Shown piece by piece: positions 1 to 8,757 of a DNA stretch of 64,000 bases (its first letter is position 1; each line of letters starts with the position of its first letter). A model generated the notes under the pieces. The model was given only the letters and a program-made list of their open reading frames with translations, was not told the origin of the DNA and did no database searches. A program made the position numbers and the translations under genes. The stretch is from CAZJRQ01 sp964548535 (GTDB lineage: Bacteria; Bacillota; Clostridia; Oscillospirales; Ruminococcaceae): assembly GCA_964548535.1 (NCBI GenBank), contig CAZJRQ010000006.1, forward strand, positions 38,586-102,585, given 5' to 3'.

Positions 1-584
1 ACAACCTTGCCGTCAACTCTGCCGAACTCAAGCTTGATGTCATAAAGCTCAAGGCCCTTTTTAGCAAGTTCGTCCTTGATGATGCCAGAAATTTTCTTAG
101 TCATATCCTTCAAAGTTTCATACTCGCTGTGAGTCAAAATGCCAAGCATATCCAAAGCGTCCTCAGTGATTGGCGGATCTTGACGATCATCATCTTTAAG
201 AGTAATCTCAACAAAAGCGTCAAGGTCCTGTCCCTCAGTAGCGTACATACCGTAACGGCGCATAAAGCTGCCAACAGCCTTGTAACGGCAGATTACTTCA
301 AGACCCTTGCCGAACATAGTAGCAGGGCGAACAGTCATAGTAGTGTCTTCGATATCAGCTGATACATAATGAGTGTCAATGCCAGCCTCATTAATTTTCT
401 CAAAGAAGAATTGAGTAAGTCTAAGACCACCGTTGCCCATACCCTCGATAGACAAACCAACAGTGTTAGCACCTGGATCAAACACACCGTTTTCACCAGT
501 AACATCGTCCTTGAACTTTAGCAGATAGTTTCCGTCCTCAAGTGCGAAAACGTCCTTAGTTTTTCCCTCATAAACAAGCTTCAT
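1..584 (-). CDS. purC: SAICAR synthetase, 3' end cut by window
   Basis: Phosphoribosylaminoimidazole-succinocarboxamide synthase, the step of cytosolic purine synthesis that joins aspartate to CAIR. The visible 194 residues start MKLVYEGKTKDVF and continue with LLKFKDDVTGENGVFDPGAN, the N-terminal ATP-binding part of the clostridial PurC type. The family is about 235 residues, so roughly 40 C-terminal residues lie outside the window. The ATG at 582..584 follows a consensus AGGAGG (on the minus strand at about 591..596). Transcription runs off the left edge, divergent from the methyltransferase gene. No purine riboswitch is evident in the short leader. Identification is by recognition of the family sequence; confidence is high. 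Confidence 0.93.
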   Translation of the reverse strand, partial: MKLVYEGKTKDVFALEDGNYLLKFKDDVTGENGVFDPGANTVGLSIEGMGNGGLRLTQFFFEKINEAGIDTHYVSADIEDTTMTVRPATMFGKGLEVICRYKAVGSFMRRYGMYATEGQDLDAFVEITLKDDDRQDPPITEDALDMLGILTHSEYETLKDMTKKISGIIKDELAKKGLELYDIKLEFGRVDGKV

Positions 585-659
585 AATTTTCCTCCTGAAA
601 TTTATTTGCTGTCTATAATCCCACTTATAAACAGCCCCAAATATAAATTATATGATACT

Positions 660-688
660 ATTATACTATATTTATTCACTTTTGTCTA
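660..688 (-). promoter_or_regulatory. Promoter of purC
   Basis: On the minus strand TAGACA (683..688) and TATAAT (660..665) are separated by 17 bases, a vegetative promoter layout, about 76 bases upstream of the purC start. Confidence 0.6.
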
Positions 689-710
689 TACGTTTATTTG
701 AGAAGAATTG

Positions 711-739
711 TTGACTTCAAAATCTTTGTGGTGTACAAT
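711..739 (+). promoter_or_regulatory. Promoter of the methyltransferase gene
   Basis: TTGACT (711..716) and TACAAT (734..739) with a 17-base spacer, about 32 bases upstream of the ATG at 771. Confidence 0.65.
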
Positions 740-770
740 ATAATATATAAAAATATTAGGAGGCAGCAAT

Positions 771-1529
771 ATGAAGTCAGCAGGCAGCGATTGGTACAAA
801 AATGTCTGGGATCTTAGTATCAAAAATCAATCATGGGTAGAAGATACTATCAATCAGGTGGATTTTATAATAGAACAGCTTGATTTGAAAGGCGATGAAC
901 GCATACTTGACTTAGCGTGCGGATATGGCAGACATTCGCTTGAATTTGCAAAACGTGGTTTTGAAGTTGTAGGTGTTGATATTACACCTGAGTATGTAAG
1001 TGACGGCAATGAAAATGCTGAAAAAAATAATCAAAATGCAAAGTTTATTTGTTCAGATATTAGAGATGTTAATTTTGAAAATGAATTTGATGTTGTGTTA
1101 AATCTTGCTGACGGAGCAATTGGATATCTTGAAAATGACGATGAAAATTTAAAGATATTTCAAGTGATTTCTAAGGCTTTAAAATCTGGCGGTAAGAGTT
1201 TTATGGACATAATGAGTGCTCAGTATGCAGACAATCATTTTCCAGTTCAAATGTGGGATAGTGGTGAGAATGGTTTAACGCTTTCTAAGTTTGAATGGGA
1301 TAAAAGCACAAGGATTATGATGTATGGACAGCTCGATTATGACTATGGAAAGTCAATTGAAAAGCCGGTTTTTGAGAGCGGAAATCCTACAAGACTTTAC
1401 GATACTGAGGAGATTAAATCAATTTTTGAACCTCTTGATATGGAAGTTGTGAAAACGTTTTGTGATTATTATGGTGAGCAAGCATCTAGAAATGGGATTC
1501 AATTGATGGTCTGTTCAATCAAAAAGTAA
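771..1529 (+). CDS. Class I SAM-dependent methyltransferase
   Basis: 252-residue Rossmann-fold methyltransferase. Motif I reads LDLACGYGRHSLEFAKRG (about residues 47-64), and the acidic residue that binds the SAM ribose follows in GVDITPEY. Motif II/III lies near SDIRDVNFENEFDVV. There is no signal peptide, so it is cytosolic. The substrate cannot be told from sequence; relatives act on small molecules. It is a single gene with its own promoter and an AGGAGG site just before the ATG, and it ends at a strong bidirectional terminator. Confidence is high for the fold and low for any specific reaction. Confidence 0.85.
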   Translation: MKSAGSDWYKNVWDLSIKNQSWVEDTINQVDFIIEQLDLKGDERILDLACGYGRHSLEFAKRGFEVVGVDITPEYVSDGNENAEKNNQNAKFICSDIRDVNFENEFDVVLNLADGAIGYLENDDENLKIFQVISKALKSGGKSFMDIMSAQYADNHFPVQMWDSGENGLTLSKFEWDKSTRIMMYGQLDYDYGKSIEKPVFESGNPTRLYDTEEIKSIFEPLDMEVVKTFCDYYGEQASRNGIQLMVCSIKK

Positions 1530-1554
1530 GTAAACTACTAATATATTTAGATGC

Positions 1555-1595
1555 AAAAAAGGTTCTCTTGAAAAAACTTCAAGAGAACCTTTTTA
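1555..1595. terminator. Bidirectional terminator
   Basis: AAAAAAGGTTCTCTTGAA (1555..1572) pairs with TTCAAGAGAACCTTTTT (1578..1594). The A run and the T run make it work for the methyltransferase gene on + and the GNAT gene on -. Confidence 0.9.
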
Positions 1596-1610
1596 TATAT
1601 GAGTGTTTAT

Positions 1611-2030
1611 TCAAAATTCTTTTCGCATAGTAACATGAGGACAATGCTCGTCATAGTGCAAATCGTTCAGATTTTCATACCCTAGCTTTTCATAAAATCC
1701 AACAGCAGTCTGCTGTGCCGATAGTGATATAACAGATATACCATTATTTGCGGCATGATTTTCTAAAGCAGTTATCACCTTTGCACCTACGCTTTTACCG
1801 CGATATTGTGACAAAACAGCAACTCTGCCAATGTGCCAGCCCAATTCATCTTGATAAAGTCTGCCTGTTGCAACGCCCTTGTCATCATCGTAAATCACAA
1901 CATGAAATGCAGTAGTATCGATATCGTCAAATTCGTTTTTGAACCCTTGCTCCTGCATGAAAACCTCAGTGCGAATGTCCTTTGCGGCTAGATTTTCATT
2001 CAAACCCTTTGTGATTTTTTCAGTATACAT
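1611..2030 (-). CDS. GNAT family N-acetyltransferase (YjcF/ElaA-like)
   Basis: 139-residue acetyl-CoA-dependent N-acetyltransferase. The V-loop and acetyl-CoA pyrophosphate-binding motif is seen as VAVLSQYRGKSVGAKVI (about residues 70-86), and the C-terminal strand has FYEKLGYE. The start (MYTEKI, then FMQEQGFKNEFDDID) resembles the small YjcF/ElaA group. The acceptor is unknown. Its ATG directly follows the stop codon of the ABC ATPase gene, so it is the last gene of the amino-acid transporter operon and may modify a compound the transporter brings in (inference). Confidence is high for the family. Confidence 0.85.
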   Translation of the reverse strand: MYTEKITKGLNENLAAKDIRTEVFMQEQGFKNEFDDIDTTAFHVVIYDDDKGVATGRLYQDELGWHIGRVAVLSQYRGKSVGAKVITALENHAANNGISVISLSAQQTAVGFYEKLGYENLNDLHYDEHCPHVTMRKEF

Positions 2031-2756
2031 TTATAATACCTTAGACAGAAAATCTTTAAGACGCTGATTTTTCGGATTAGAGAAAAATTCTTCAGGCGGT
2101 GCTTGTTCAGCAATTATTCCGTCAGCCATGAACATTACTCTAGACGCAACTTCCTTAGCGAATCCCATTTCGTGAGTAACTACAACCATAGTCATTCCGT
2201 CATCTGCAAGCTCTTTCATAATGTTCAAAACCTCGCCTACCATTTCAGGGTCAAGTGCCGAAGTAGGCTCGTCAAAAAGCATAACCTCAGGATTCATTGC
2301 AAGTGCACGAGCGATAGCAATTCTCTGTTTTTGTCCGCCGGAAAGCTGGGTAGGAAAGCTGTCAGCTTTTTCAGTAAGTCCCACTTTTTTAAGCAGTTGC
2401 TCAGCTCTCTCATCAGCCTCTTCCTGAGTCATAAGCTTTAGCTTTACAGGTGCAAGAGTGATGTTTTTTCTGATAGTAAGATGTGGGAACAGATTGAAGT
2501 GCTGAAAAACCATACCCATTCTTTCGCGAATTTGATTAACTTCCTTTATGCTAAGCTTTGTAATATCTTTGCCGTCGATGATTATCTCGCCAGAACTAGG
2601 TTGCTCCAAAAGATTAAGACATCTCAAAAAAGTACTTTTACCAGAGCCAGAAGGTCCAACGATTACGACCTTTTCGCCTTTTTCAATAGTTTCGGTTATA
2701 TCATTTAGAATTAGATTTGAACCAAATGATTTCTTTAAATTTCTAACGTCTATCAT
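2031..2756 (-). CDS. Polar amino acid ABC importer, ATP-binding protein
   Basis: 241-residue ATPase of the GlnQ/ArtP type that energises uptake with the adjacent permease and binding protein. Walker A is GPSGSGKST, the Q-loop lies in MGMVFQHFNLFPHLT, the signature is LSGGQKQR, Walker B is VMLFDEPTSALDP, and the switch histidine is in VVTHEMGF. A TTG nine bases upstream is possible, but the GGAGG at 2767..2771 is correctly spaced for the ATG at 2754..2756. The gene overlaps the permease gene by 14 bases, which implies translational coupling. Glutamine, glutamate, cystine or another polar amino acid are all possible substrates. Confidence 0.92.
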   Translation of the reverse strand: MIDVRNLKKSFGSNLILNDITETIEKGEKVVIVGPSGSGKSTFLRCLNLLEQPSSGEIIIDGKDITKLSIKEVNQIRERMGMVFQHFNLFPHLTIRKNITLAPVKLKLMTQEEADERAEQLLKKVGLTEKADSFPTQLSGGQKQRIAIARALAMNPEVMLFDEPTSALDPEMVGEVLNIMKELADDGMTMVVVTHEMGFAKEVASRVMFMADGIIAEQAPPEEFFSNPKNQRLKDFLSKVL

Positions 2757-3435
2757 TTTTAGCAAGCCTCCATTCTAATTTAGTTACAAGCCATGAAAGT
2801 ATCATTACAAGTACAAGATAAATAAGTGCAACAGCAATCAGCGGCAGAAATGCCTCATATGTTGCCGCTCTAATGATATCTCCGCCCTTAGTTAAGTCCT
2901 CAAGAGCAATGTATCCTGAAACAGAAGTTTCTTTCAAAAGCACGATACATTCATTAGCAAGAGCAGGCAGAACATTTTTAAAAGCCTGTGGAAGTATTAT
3001 AAAAATCATAGTTTTTGTGTAACTAAGTCCCAAGCTAGAGCCAGCCTCAAACTGTCCGTTGTCAATCGACATAATTCCTGAACGTACAATTTCAGCAACA
3101 TAAGCGCCTGAATTTAGTCCAAATGCTAAAACAGCAACAAAAGTTTTATCAATCTTAACCGATGAGAAAACAACGAAATAGATAATCATAAGCTGAACAA
3201 CAACAGGAGTTCCGCGAATAATCGTCAAGTATATTTTGCTGATTGCATTTAGAATTTTAAGCTTTCCGGTTTTGTCATGAGTAGCGCGGATAATCGCAAT
3301 AATCACACCAAGAATCATACCAATAATTACAGCAAAAAAAGTAATAAAAAGGGTAGTTTTCAAACCGTCAACTAGATATTTCCACCTATCGTCAACAATA
3401 AACGTGTCATAAAGCTTTTGAATAAAATCGCTCAA
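2743..3435 (-). CDS. Polar amino acid ABC importer, permease
   Basis: About 230-residue HisMQ/GlnP-type membrane permease. Its TM segments include LFITFFAVIIGMILGVIIAI near the N-terminus. The coupling (EAA) loop appears as EAGSSLGLSYTKTMIFIILP (about residues 150-170). A longer reading frame from 3483 exists, but GAGGTGA (3441..3447) sits 5 bases before a TTG at 3433..3435, and the extra N-terminus would come from the intercistronic hairpin, so I chose the TTG. It lies between the binding-protein and ATPase genes and likely acts as a homodimer. Confidence 0.88.
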   Translation of the reverse strand: MSDFIQKLYDTFIVDDRWKYLVDGLKTTLFITFFAVIIGMILGVIIAIIRATHDKTGKLKILNAISKIYLTIIRGTPVVVQLMIIYFVVFSSVKIDKTFVAVLAFGLNSGAYVAEIVRSGIMSIDNGQFEAGSSLGLSYTKTMIFIILPQAFKNVLPALANECIVLLKETSVSGYIALEDLTKGGDIIRAATYEAFLPLIAVALIYLVLVMILSWLVTKLEWRLAKNDRR

Positions 3436-3457
3436 TATTTTCACCTCAAAAAAGCAA

Positions 3458-3483
3458 ATGGCTATCATCATAACGATAGCCAT
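3458..3483 (-). promoter_or_regulatory. Intercistronic hairpin
   Basis: ATGGCTATC (3458..3466) and GATAGCCAT (3475..3483) form a perfect 9-bp stem with an 8-base loop and no T run. It sits between the binding-protein gene and the permease gene. Such hairpins commonly stabilise the upstream mRNA so that the binding protein is made in excess (known of these operons; the role here is inferred). Confidence 0.5.
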
Positions 3484-3499
3484 ATTCGCAGTATTTTAA

Positions 3500-4279
3500 T
3501 TAATCTTTTCTAACAATAATAACCTGTGTTCCAGTAGCGTATGACTGAGTAAAGTCAACGTTCTTTTCTCTTTCAGGAGTAACAGACATACCAGCAACGC
3601 CGACATCAGCTTTTCCAGACTGTACTGAAGGAATAATTGAATCAAATTCAATGTTCTCAACTTCAAGCTCCATTCCAAGAATGTCACAAATTGCAGTCAT
3701 AATATCAATATCAATTCCGACATACTCTCCGCCCTCAACAGATTCGTAAGGAGGGAATGCAGCATTTGTAGCCATAACCAGCTTGCCGTTTTCACGAGTT
3801 GTACCCTCAGGAGATTTGTAAGGATTATTGCCAGCATCTTCACCAATCCAGTTGTTTAGGATATCATCAATAGTTCCGTTATCCTTTAGAGTTTTGATAG
3901 CATCATCAAGCTTGTCTTTAAGCTCGTCATTACCCTTTTTAAGAGCCATAGCGTAATCTTCTACAACAAAAGCTTCATCAAGAATTTTAAGTTCGCTGTT
4001 TTTCTCAACAAAAACCTTAGCAGGCTCGTTATCTATAATAACAGCGTCAACCTTGCCTTGTTTCAATGCAAGAATACCGTCAGCACCCTTACTGTATTTT
4101 TCAACAGTTGCGTCTTTAACATCTTCAGCGTAAATCGCACCAGTAGTACCATTTTGTACACCGATAGTTTTTCCCTCAAGGTCATCTACACTGAAAACCT
4201 CATTCTTAGCAACACCGCAAGATGTTAGCATTGCAGCGCCCATAACAAGTGCTAAAGCAGAAGCAAATATTTTTTTCAT
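3500..4279 (-). CDS. Amino acid ABC importer, solute-binding lipoprotein
   Basis: 259-residue family 3 extracellular solute-binding protein. A lipoprotein signal ends MGAAMLTSCGV, with the lipidated cysteine near residue 21. The mature part has the typical GKTIGVQNGTTG, then a second lobe with ATNAAFPPYE and GIDIDIMTAI, then DVGVAGMSVTPEREKNVDFT. The start at 4277..4279 is preferred over an upstream in-frame start because GAAAGGA lies just before it. It is the first gene of the four-gene operon (binding protein, permease, ATPase, GNAT). The ligand is unknown. Confidence 0.92.
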   Translation of the reverse strand: MKKIFASALALVMGAAMLTSCGVAKNEVFSVDDLEGKTIGVQNGTTGAIYAEDVKDATVEKYSKGADGILALKQGKVDAVIIDNEPAKVFVEKNSELKILDEAFVVEDYAMALKKGNDELKDKLDDAIKTLKDNGTIDDILNNWIGEDAGNNPYKSPEGTTRENGKLVMATNAAFPPYESVEGGEYVGIDIDIMTAICDILGMELEVENIEFDSIIPSVQSGKADVGVAGMSVTPEREKNVDFTQSYATGTQVIIVRKD

Positions 4280-4719
4280 TATAATCAATCCTTTCAAACA
4301 AGTATAAATACCTTATTAGTATAGCTGAAAATTTGATTTTTTTCAACTAATTTTTCTTTGCTTTTCGTGACTAATTTGTAAATTATGTGTTCTAATAGCA
4401 AAAAAGCGATGAAAATCATAGTGTGAGTGTGCGTTTATGTGTTTGGAATTTGTATTAAAACTATTCTACTATTTTAACAAATATATCTCGGATTATGATG
4501 TTGAAATTATATATAGTTATAATTTAAAAATATATACAAAAATTTAAATGATGATTAAGGTTGAAAACTAACCAAAAACTTAGAATAATAAAGTGGTGTA
4601 ATGTTGAAATTCAACAAAGAACCGATTTGCAAAATTGATTTTTGAAAATTTGCCTTTATATAATAAAAGGTGTATCATATAAGAAAGAAAATAATTCATA
4701 CAGGAAAGGTCTGAATAAA
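4280..4719. other. AT-rich intergenic region, no gene seen
   Basis: 440 bases between the divergent binding-protein gene and the ECF S-component gene. It must hold the two promoters. I see no riboswitch, tRNA or conserved ORF. Confidence 0.5.
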
Positions 4720-5280
4720 TTGGCTACAACAACATTATCAAAAAATAAATCATCACAGAAAACTAAACTAATGGCGATTACTGGGCTTATGGCGGCAGTC
4801 ATATGCTTGTTGACAGCAGTTTTTAAAATTCCTACAGGTCAGGGGTTTACACATATTGGTGACGGAGCAATTTTTCTGGCGGCGTCAATTTTGCCGACAC
4901 CATATGCAATTGCGGCAGCAGCAATCGGCGGAGCATTGGCAGATACTTTGTCAGGGTATTTAATTTGGGCGCCAGCTACAATTATAATAAAGGCGCTAAC
5001 AGCCAGCTTTTTCACAGCAAAAAACCAAAAAATAATCTGCAAAAGAAATATAATCATGTTGGTTCCGTCGCTTGCTTTGTGCATTGTCGGCTATAGCTTG
5101 TATCAAGGAACAGTGATGACTATTTCAGACGGTGGAAGTGTAACACTTGCAGCAATTGGTGCGGCATTTGTGCAAACTCCAGCTTATTGCGTTCAGATTG
5201 GTCTAAGTGCAGCGGTTTATATACTTTTAGGAGTAGCACTTGATAAGATTAATTTCAAAAAGAGAGTTGGTTTGAACTAG
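4720..5280 (+). CDS. ECF-type transporter S component-like membrane protein
   Basis: 186-residue protein with five to six hydrophobic segments: MAITGLMAAVICLLTAVF, then IFLAASILPTPYAIAAAAIGGALAD, WAPATIIIKAL, a loop with KNQKIICKRN, then two C-terminal helices. The short helices with a glycine/alanine-rich conserved core and a basic N-terminus fit substrate-specific S components of energy-coupling-factor vitamin importers. The A/A'/T module is not in the window, so it would use a shared one. AGGAAAGG lies 9 bases before the TTG at 4720..4722, which is why I prefer this to the longer frame from 4642. The substrate is unknown; no riboswitch gives a clue. Confidence 0.7.
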   Translation: MATTTLSKNKSSQKTKLMAITGLMAAVICLLTAVFKIPTGQGFTHIGDGAIFLAASILPTPYAIAAAAIGGALADTLSGYLIWAPATIIIKALTASFFTAKNQKIICKRNIIMLVPSLALCIVGYSLYQGTVMTISDGGSVTLAAIGAAFVQTPAYCVQIGLSAAVYILLGVALDKINFKKRVGLN

Positions 5281-5360
5281 CTTGTGCGACTCAATTAATA
5301 AGGTTCCAATTTGTAAAAAATATATAACAAACACACATTTAACTTTTTGCTTGTTGGATA

Positions 5361-5398
5361 AAAAGTCCGTTTTGCTTAATTGCAGAGCGGATTTTTTT
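5361..5398 (+). terminator. Terminator after the S-component gene
   Basis: AAAAGTCCG...CGGATTTTTTT hairpin with imperfect inner stem and seven T residues. Confidence 0.7.
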
Positions 5399-5780
5399 GT
5401 GACATTTTAAGTGCCTGTTAAATCTAAACATTACTTTAAGTTTTCTCTGACAGTGTAATTGGTACAGTAAAGTTTATCATTATTAAATCATCAATACATA
5501 ACCATTTAATAACCAATACATATGTTATAAATCTATACATTTTTACTGCATTTTTTGCACGCTGTTAAATGTATATTAATATTTATTTGATATGATTATT
5601 AGATAACACTTTTGATGAATTTGCAAGTTTTAATTTTTTTATGCGCAAAAAGTATTGAGTTTAAAGCTGTAAAGTGTTAAAATATATTAGTATAAAACTG
5701 CATTTGCTTACATCAAATAAATAATTTTAAAATAAAGGCAAACGCTATTAACAATAATTTTGAGAGGTGTCTTAATAAAA
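5399..5780. other. AT-rich intergenic region, no gene seen
   Basis: Leader region of the NSS transporter gene. Apart from possible promoter elements I see no RNA motif or ORF. Confidence 0.5.
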
Positions 5781-7157
5781 ATGAAAAGAGAAACTTTAGG
5801 CTCACGGCTTGGTTTTATTTTGCTGTCGGCGGCGTGTGCGATAGGATTGGGAAATATCTGGCGTTTTCCGTATATAGTCGGGCAGTATGGCGGTGCTGTT
5901 TTTGTGCTTATATACCTATTTTTTCTAGTTGTACTAGGATTGCCTATCGTTACAATGGAACTTGCAGTTGGACGTGCTAGTAAAAAAAGTATAGCAAAGT
6001 CGTTCGAAACGCTTGAGCCTAAAGGTACGAAGTGGCACCAATTCAGCAAAATCGGCATAGCAGGCAACTATCTTTTGATGATGTTCTATACCACTATAGC
6101 AGGCTGGATGCTGCAATATTTCGTGAAAATGCTTAACAATGATTTTGCCGGACTTAATCCGCAAGCTGTTGAAACTGAATTCGGCAATATGCTTGCAGAC
6201 CCGCTTTCACTTACCTTGTGGATGGCTTTTGTAGTAATTGTATGCTTTGGAATTTGCTCGCTAGGATTGAAAAACGGAGTAGAACGTGTAACCAAAGTGA
6301 TGATGATAGCACTTATTGGACTAATGCTGGTGCTTGCTGTTCGAAGCGTGACATTGCCTGGAGCGAAAGAAGGACTGTCATTTTATCTGTTATTTGATTC
6401 GTCAAAGCTAAAAGAGCATGGTATTATGGAGGTAATCGCCGCCGCAATGAACCAAGCGTTTTTCACCATGAGTATAGGTATTGGCTCAATTGCAATTTTT
6501 GGCAGCTACATTAATAAGGACAGAAAGCTTTTCGGCGAGGCGATTACAATAGGTGTGCTAGACACATTTGTAGCAATCGTCGCTGGATTAGTTATTTTCC
6601 CAGCTTGCTTTTCGTTTGGAATTGCCCCAGATAGCGGACCAAGCTTGATTTTCATAACTCTGCCAAACATATTTAATCAGATGAACGGCGGCAGAATTTG
6701 GGGCTCTTTGTTCTTTTTGTTTATGACATTTGCGTCGGTATCTACAGTAATTGCAGTGTTTGAAAATATTATTTCCTGTTGGATTGACGGTCACGGATGG
6801 AGCAGAAAAAAGGCAGTTTTGATAAACATTCCGCTGATTTTACTACTGTCAATGCCGTGTGTGCTAGGCTTTAATTTGTGGAGCAGTTTTCAGCCGTTCG
6901 GCGCTGGTACAAACGTGCTTGATTTAGAGGATTTTATAGTCAGCAACACACTTTTACCATTAGGCTCAATCGTGTATCTGCTATTTTGCTCAACTAAATA
7001 TGGCTGGGGCTGGAAGAACTTCACCGATGAGGCTAACACAGGAAAAGGAGCAGCTTTCCCAAAAGCAATACGTATTTACACAGCATATATTCTGCCGATA
7101 ATTATAGTTGCGCTATTAGCATTCGGATATTACACTAGATTTTCTAGTATAGCATAA
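5781..7157 (+). CDS. Sodium-dependent NSS (SNF) family transporter
   Basis: 458-residue LeuT-fold sodium:solute symporter that takes up amino acids or related amines across the plasma membrane. The family signature is at the N-terminus: GSRLGFILLSAACAIGLG followed by NIWRFPYIVGQYGGAVF, covering TM1 with the sodium- and substrate-binding region. About eleven to twelve TM segments follow, with TM6 near NQAFFTMSIGIGSIAIFGSY and TM8 near FASVSTVIAVFEN. The ATG at 5781 follows GAGAGGTG; the frame is open 7 codons further upstream without a better start. It is a single gene with its own terminator. Confidence 0.92.
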   Translation: MKRETLGSRLGFILLSAACAIGLGNIWRFPYIVGQYGGAVFVLIYLFFLVVLGLPIVTMELAVGRASKKSIAKSFETLEPKGTKWHQFSKIGIAGNYLLMMFYTTIAGWMLQYFVKMLNNDFAGLNPQAVETEFGNMLADPLSLTLWMAFVVIVCFGICSLGLKNGVERVTKVMMIALIGLMLVLAVRSVTLPGAKEGLSFYLLFDSSKLKEHGIMEVIAAAMNQAFFTMSIGIGSIAIFGSYINKDRKLFGEAITIGVLDTFVAIVAGLVIFPACFSFGIAPDSGPSLIFITLPNIFNQMNGGRIWGSLFFLFMTFASVSTVIAVFENIISCWIDGHGWSRKKAVLINIPLILLLSMPCVLGFNLWSSFQPFGAGTNVLDLEDFIVSNTLLPLGSIVYLLFCSTKYGWGWKNFTDEANTGKGAAFPKAIRIYTAYILPIIIVALLAFGYYTRFSSIA

Positions 7158-7189
7158 AAACTCGGTGTAGTATAAATAGTATAGAAACT

Positions 7190-7224
7190 AAGCCACTCTA
7201 GAGCATTTTCAGAGTGGCTTTTTG
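7190..7224 (+). terminator. Terminator after the NSS transporter gene
   Basis: AAGCCACTCT (7190..7199) pairs with AGAGTGGCTT (7211..7220), followed by T residues. Confidence 0.85.
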
Positions 7225-7428
7225 TATCGTCAAAACGAATTGACAAATAATCGGTAATGTGATAAAATAATGTTATGAAATCAAATGTTGGATTTTTACA
7301 TGACGTTTTCTTTATGTAATACTATTAAAAAGATAACGTATTTATCTTGTAAGTAGTTTGGTGAGAAACTTAAGTCTTTTTAATGTGAAGAGAGTTTGAT
7401 TGGACGGATTAAGGAGAGGTATAAACAA

Positions 7429-8187
7429 ATGACAGACAAACAAAAAAAGATTTACGAAATATTAATGACAACAATAAAATGCAATGAACGTAGTAAAAAA
7501 GCGACTGTGATTAGAAAAAATGGTTCTATAATTGAAACCACTCAAACTTATTATTCGGGTTTAGATGCTGACATGTCTGATTTTTCTGTTGGGTTTTATG
7601 AGATTTTGTATCAGGATATACTTGATACAAAACCTATATTAAATGATAAAAAACACTTCTTTAATAACGACTTTGCTGGAGATACAATGAACAGTTTTAA
7701 TACAATAGCAAATCGTGTTCCTGAAGCAGGAAAGGCAGCAAATACAAGAACGTCTGCTAAACTATGGCCTGAATATTTACAAGATTATAACAAGCAATAT
7801 CATTGCCTAGCTAACTTTTGGCTTATTCCAATGGGGATAGGGAGAACGTCTGGGGAATTAAGTAAAACAGGTAACGGCCGTCAAGATTATATGGATAGGT
7901 TTTTAATTTATTTTAAAAATAACGTATCGAAATATAAGTACAAATACAGTGGCTATTTTGAAAAAATTAATTCTATCAGTGATTTAGCCGAACGCAATAT
8001 ATTGATGGGAAATTATGTGGATACAAACATGGTAATTGATGAATTTAGTAATAGAGAAGATGCAAATGCAGAAATTATTATTGAGAAAATTACTGAAAAA
8101 ATCAAAAATAGGGCCATTGCTATTTCTGAATCTAAATATGCGGATGCTTTATGGGAGTATTTTAAAACATGTGGATTATTAGGATAG
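7429..8187 (+). CDS. Hypothetical protein, about 252 residues
   Basis: I do not recognise this family. The protein is soluble, has no signal peptide or TM segment and is rich in lysine, asparagine and aromatic residues. Notable stretches are FWLIPMGIGRTSGEL near the middle, followed by QDYMDRFLIYF, and a lysine/glutamate-rich helical C-terminus. AAGGAGAGGT 8 bases before the ATG at 7429 fixes the start and supports real translation. A clear terminator follows. It stands alone just outside the left end of the tRNA-Thr element, and its AT-rich codon use suggests an accessory gene (inference). Confidence 0.75.
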   Translation: MTDKQKKIYEILMTTIKCNERSKKATVIRKNGSIIETTQTYYSGLDADMSDFSVGFYEILYQDILDTKPILNDKKHFFNNDFAGDTMNSFNTIANRVPEAGKAANTRTSAKLWPEYLQDYNKQYHCLANFWLIPMGIGRTSGELSKTGNGRQDYMDRFLIYFKNNVSKYKYKYSGYFEKINSISDLAERNILMGNYVDTNMVIDEFSNREDANAEIIIEKITEKIKNRAIAISESKYADALWEYFKTCGLLG

Positions 8188-8229
8188 TTAAAAGAAAATG
8201 CAAATGTTTATCTGATAGTTAATATATGT

Positions 8230-8268
8230 ATAGGCAACATCGCAAAATCTTTTTGTGGTGTTGCCTAT
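8230..8268 (+). terminator. Terminator after the hypothetical gene
   Basis: ATAGGCAACA and TGTTGCCTAT form a 10-bp stem, followed by a T-rich run. Confidence 0.8.
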
Positions 8269-8327
8269 ATTATTTTCGAAAAAATCATAAGATATAACCT
8301 TTTATAACACAAAATACAAACGAAAAT

Positions 8328-8378
8328 GTCCTCACAGAATTTATCTGCGAGGACAATGGTCCAGGGGCACATCCCTGG
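8328..8378 (+). repeat. Copy of the dispersed GC-rich palindromic repeat
   Basis: Two hairpins in series: GTCCTC (8328..8333) with GAGGAC (8349..8354), then CCAGGGGCACATCCCTGG (8361..8378). The second is the hallmark palindrome of the repeats at 54.3-58.4 kb. It ends exactly where the CCA end of the split tRNA-Thr begins (8379). Confidence 0.75.
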
Positions 8379-8410
8379 TGGAGCTTGTGACGGGATTTGA
8401 ACCTGCGACC
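8379..8410 (-). pseudogene. 3' part of split tRNA-Thr
   Basis: On the minus strand this gives the T arm (GCAGGTTCAAATCCCGT), the 3' acceptor strand CACAAGC, a discriminator T and encoded CCA. CACAAGC is the exact complement of the acceptor GCTTGTG of the 5' half at 19127..19133. The T stem carries an A-C mismatch, as expected of a decaying pseudogene. The halves share the core GACC (+ strand), at 8407..8410 and 19086..19089. Confidence 0.85.
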
Positions 8411-8427
8411 GTGGGTTGTATTTAAAG
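8407..8427 (+). other. Attachment site, low-coordinate junction
   Basis: Core GACC (8407..8410) followed by the arm GTGGGTTGTATTTAAAG (8411..8427). Joined to the other junction, the circular form would have an attP with 16 of 17 matching palindromic arms around GACC, the normal architecture of serine-integrase attP sites. Confidence 0.8.
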
Positions 8428-8438
8428 ACACTTTTTAG

Positions 8439-8664
8439 TTAAGCCGAGTGTTTTTGTAAAACCTGCGTATCTACGGTCTTTGAGCCCATTCCTATACGTC
8501 CGATAAAATTGTAGTAAATTTCAATTTGCTGAATTGTGCGACCGTCGGAGAGAATTTCCTTGTGATGAACCACTATTTTGTCAATAAGCTCGTTGAGTAG
8601 AGGAGCAGTAAGCTCGGTAATTTGACTGTGTTTTCGTATCAGCGTTATCCAATAACCATTCCTG
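8439..8664 (-). pseudogene. Large serine recombinase, C-terminal remnant
   Basis: About 75 residues ending at the stop 8439..8441, reading WITLIRKHSQITELTAPLL then NELIDKIVVHHKEIL and IYYNFIGRIG. This is the C-terminal part (DUF4368 region) of Tn4451/Tn5397-type large serine recombinases. An in-frame stop lies at its upstream end, and the middle of the protein (some 400 residues) is missing. The gene end lies 12 bases from the attachment arm, the usual place for a serine integrase gene. The N-terminal part is at 9749..9919 on the same strand. Confidence 0.75.
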
Positions 8665-8757
8665 ATTCATATAATCCACCTTTCTTATAACTTCTGACGA
8701 AGAGCTATGAAATTGCTGTCAATTATGGGTTGAGTGGGAGTATTTAATATAAAAATA

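Noticed and set aside
585..770. Purine riboswitch upstream of purC
   Set aside because: The leader is short and lacks the three-way junction with its conserved loops; ordinary promoters explain the region.
2103..2778. Plus-strand ORFs opposite the ABC ATPase gene
   Set aside because: Shadows of the well-supported minus-strand gene, without ribosome sites or family resemblance. The same holds for the many opposite-strand frames in the hydrogenase, nitrogenase-like and transporter genes.
4280..4719. Vitamin riboswitch in front of the ECF S-component gene
   Set aside because: I searched by eye for conserved riboswitch cores and stem-loops and found none, so the substrate cannot be inferred.
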